A DNA stretch of 5,406 nucleotides, taken from Pseudofrankia asymbiotica (GTDB taxonomy: Bacteria; Actinomycetota; Actinomycetes; Frankiales; Frankiaceae). Of the stretch, positions 5,024-5,406 are shown piece by piece; position 1 is the stretch's first letter; each line of letters opens with the position of its first letter. Where the stretch lies: contig NZ_MOMC01000056.1 of NCBI RefSeq assembly GCF_001983105.1, positions 76,633 to 82,038 on the forward strand, read 5' to 3'. The translations under genes and the position numbers were made by a program. The notes under the pieces were generated by a model. That model saw only the letters and a list, made by a program, of their open reading frames with translations. It had not been told where the DNA came from and ran no database searches.

Positions 5024-5406
5024 TCAGCCGCAGTGGGACCAGTCGCTGGTCCAGGAGGCGCTGCCGAGGCTGCCGCCCCACTTCACGCAGATCGCCTTCG
5101 CGGACACCCTGGTCGGACCGGCGTAGTACTCATAGGAACCGGAGTCGGTCACCTTCGACGAGCCGTTCTGTGCCTGCACCGAGGCCGACATCGCCTGGGC
5201 CGTGCCCACGCCGGCGCCGGACTTCAGCGTCACCACGCAGTTGGTGGCGCCGTTGTACATCAGCACGATCGTCGCCGTCGTGGAGCCGCTGGTCAGCGTG
5301 TGGCTGTCGATCTGGGAGTAGCCGGAGCCGCACACCTGGGCGGCGGTGTAGGGATTCCTCTTCGCGGCGCTGGATGGGGCGGCCGCCGGCGCGGTGGTGC
5401 GGGCGG
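5024..5406 (-). CDS. sapA: SapA-like spore-associated secreted protein (5' partial)
   Basis: The frame is open from the right edge to TGA (reverse complement of 5024-5026), giving 126 visible residues. The GTG at 5335 is not the start, because coding continues upstream through NPYTAAQVCGSGY, the usual beginning of the mature domain in SapA-type proteins. The preceding Ala/Pro/Thr/Ser-rich stretch (RTTAPAAAPSSAAKR) looks like the end of a signal peptide or a linker; the start and hydrophobic core lie outside the window. Visible hallmarks are CGSGY, LMYNGATNCVVTLK, VTDSGSYEYYAGP, CVKWGGSLGSASW and terminal HCG. Four cysteines (visible residues 25, 56, 106, 125) suggest two disulphides, consistent with export. 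SapA of Streptomyces was found associated with spores and aerial growth; its biochemical role is unknown, and homologues are widespread small secreted actinomycete proteins. The family call rests on remembered motif similarity and is fairly secure; spore association in this organism is inference. Confidence 0.86.
   Translation of the reverse strand, partial: ARTTAPAAAPSSAAKRNPYTAAQVCGSGYSQIDSHTLTSGSTTATIVLMYNGATNCVVTLKSGAGVGTAQAMSASVQAQNGSSKVTDSGSYEYYAGPTRVSAKAICVKWGGSLGSASWTSDWSHCG

Noticed and set aside
3609..5126. 505-codon plus-strand frame with a collagen-like GTRGT stretch
   Set aside because: It is a frame-shifted reading of the DedA-PAP2 and nei genes. The collagen-like part is simply the 9-nt repeat read in the wrong frame.

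Overview
The window is very GC-rich, with G/C at most third codon positions and several GTG start candidates. It carries gene families typical of filamentous actinobacteria: roadblock/LC7 proteins, a SapA-like spore-associated protein, a mycobacterial-Nei1-like DNA glycosylase and a DedA-PAP2 fusion. I infer an actinomycete (Streptomyces / Streptosporangiales / Frankia-like) chromosome; the genus cannot be fixed from the sequence. I see no tRNA, rRNA, CRISPR array, insertion sequence or phage gene.

Layout. Positions 1-889 (+) hold two small proteins of the roadblock/LC7 type; the first is cut by the left edge. A 243-nt gap separates them, in which I recognise no gene and no convincing promoter. 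The second ends just before a perfect 22-bp palindrome (909-930). That palindrome lies between two converging genes and probably acts as a bidirectional terminator. Positions 1040-1738 (-) encode a HAD-superfamily hydrolase. It is divergent from a dienelactone-hydrolase-like alpha/beta hydrolase (1905-2603, +), which is followed on the same strand by a DedA-PAP2 membrane fusion protein (2737-4143). The fusion gene ends in a 9-nt minisatellite encoding an acidic tripeptide-repeat tail. An Fpg/Nei-type DNA glycosylase (4198-5019, +) follows, apparently with a leaderless-type start inside an inverted repeat. It converges, with only 4 nt between stop codons, on a secreted SapA-like protein (5024-5406, -) whose N-terminus lies beyond the right edge.

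How the genes relate. Apart from the two roadblock genes, which plausibly form a signalling or GTPase-regulatory pair, the genes look like independent housekeeping or accessory functions: phosphatase or hydrolase metabolism, membrane lipid phosphate recycling or transport, base excision repair, and an envelope or spore-surface protein. I found no clear new multi-gene system. The points most worth a second look are the Lys-to-Asn change in the first PAP2 motif, the 9-nt coding repeat, the inverted repeat enclosing a -10-like element before the glycosylase, and the orphan roadblock pair.
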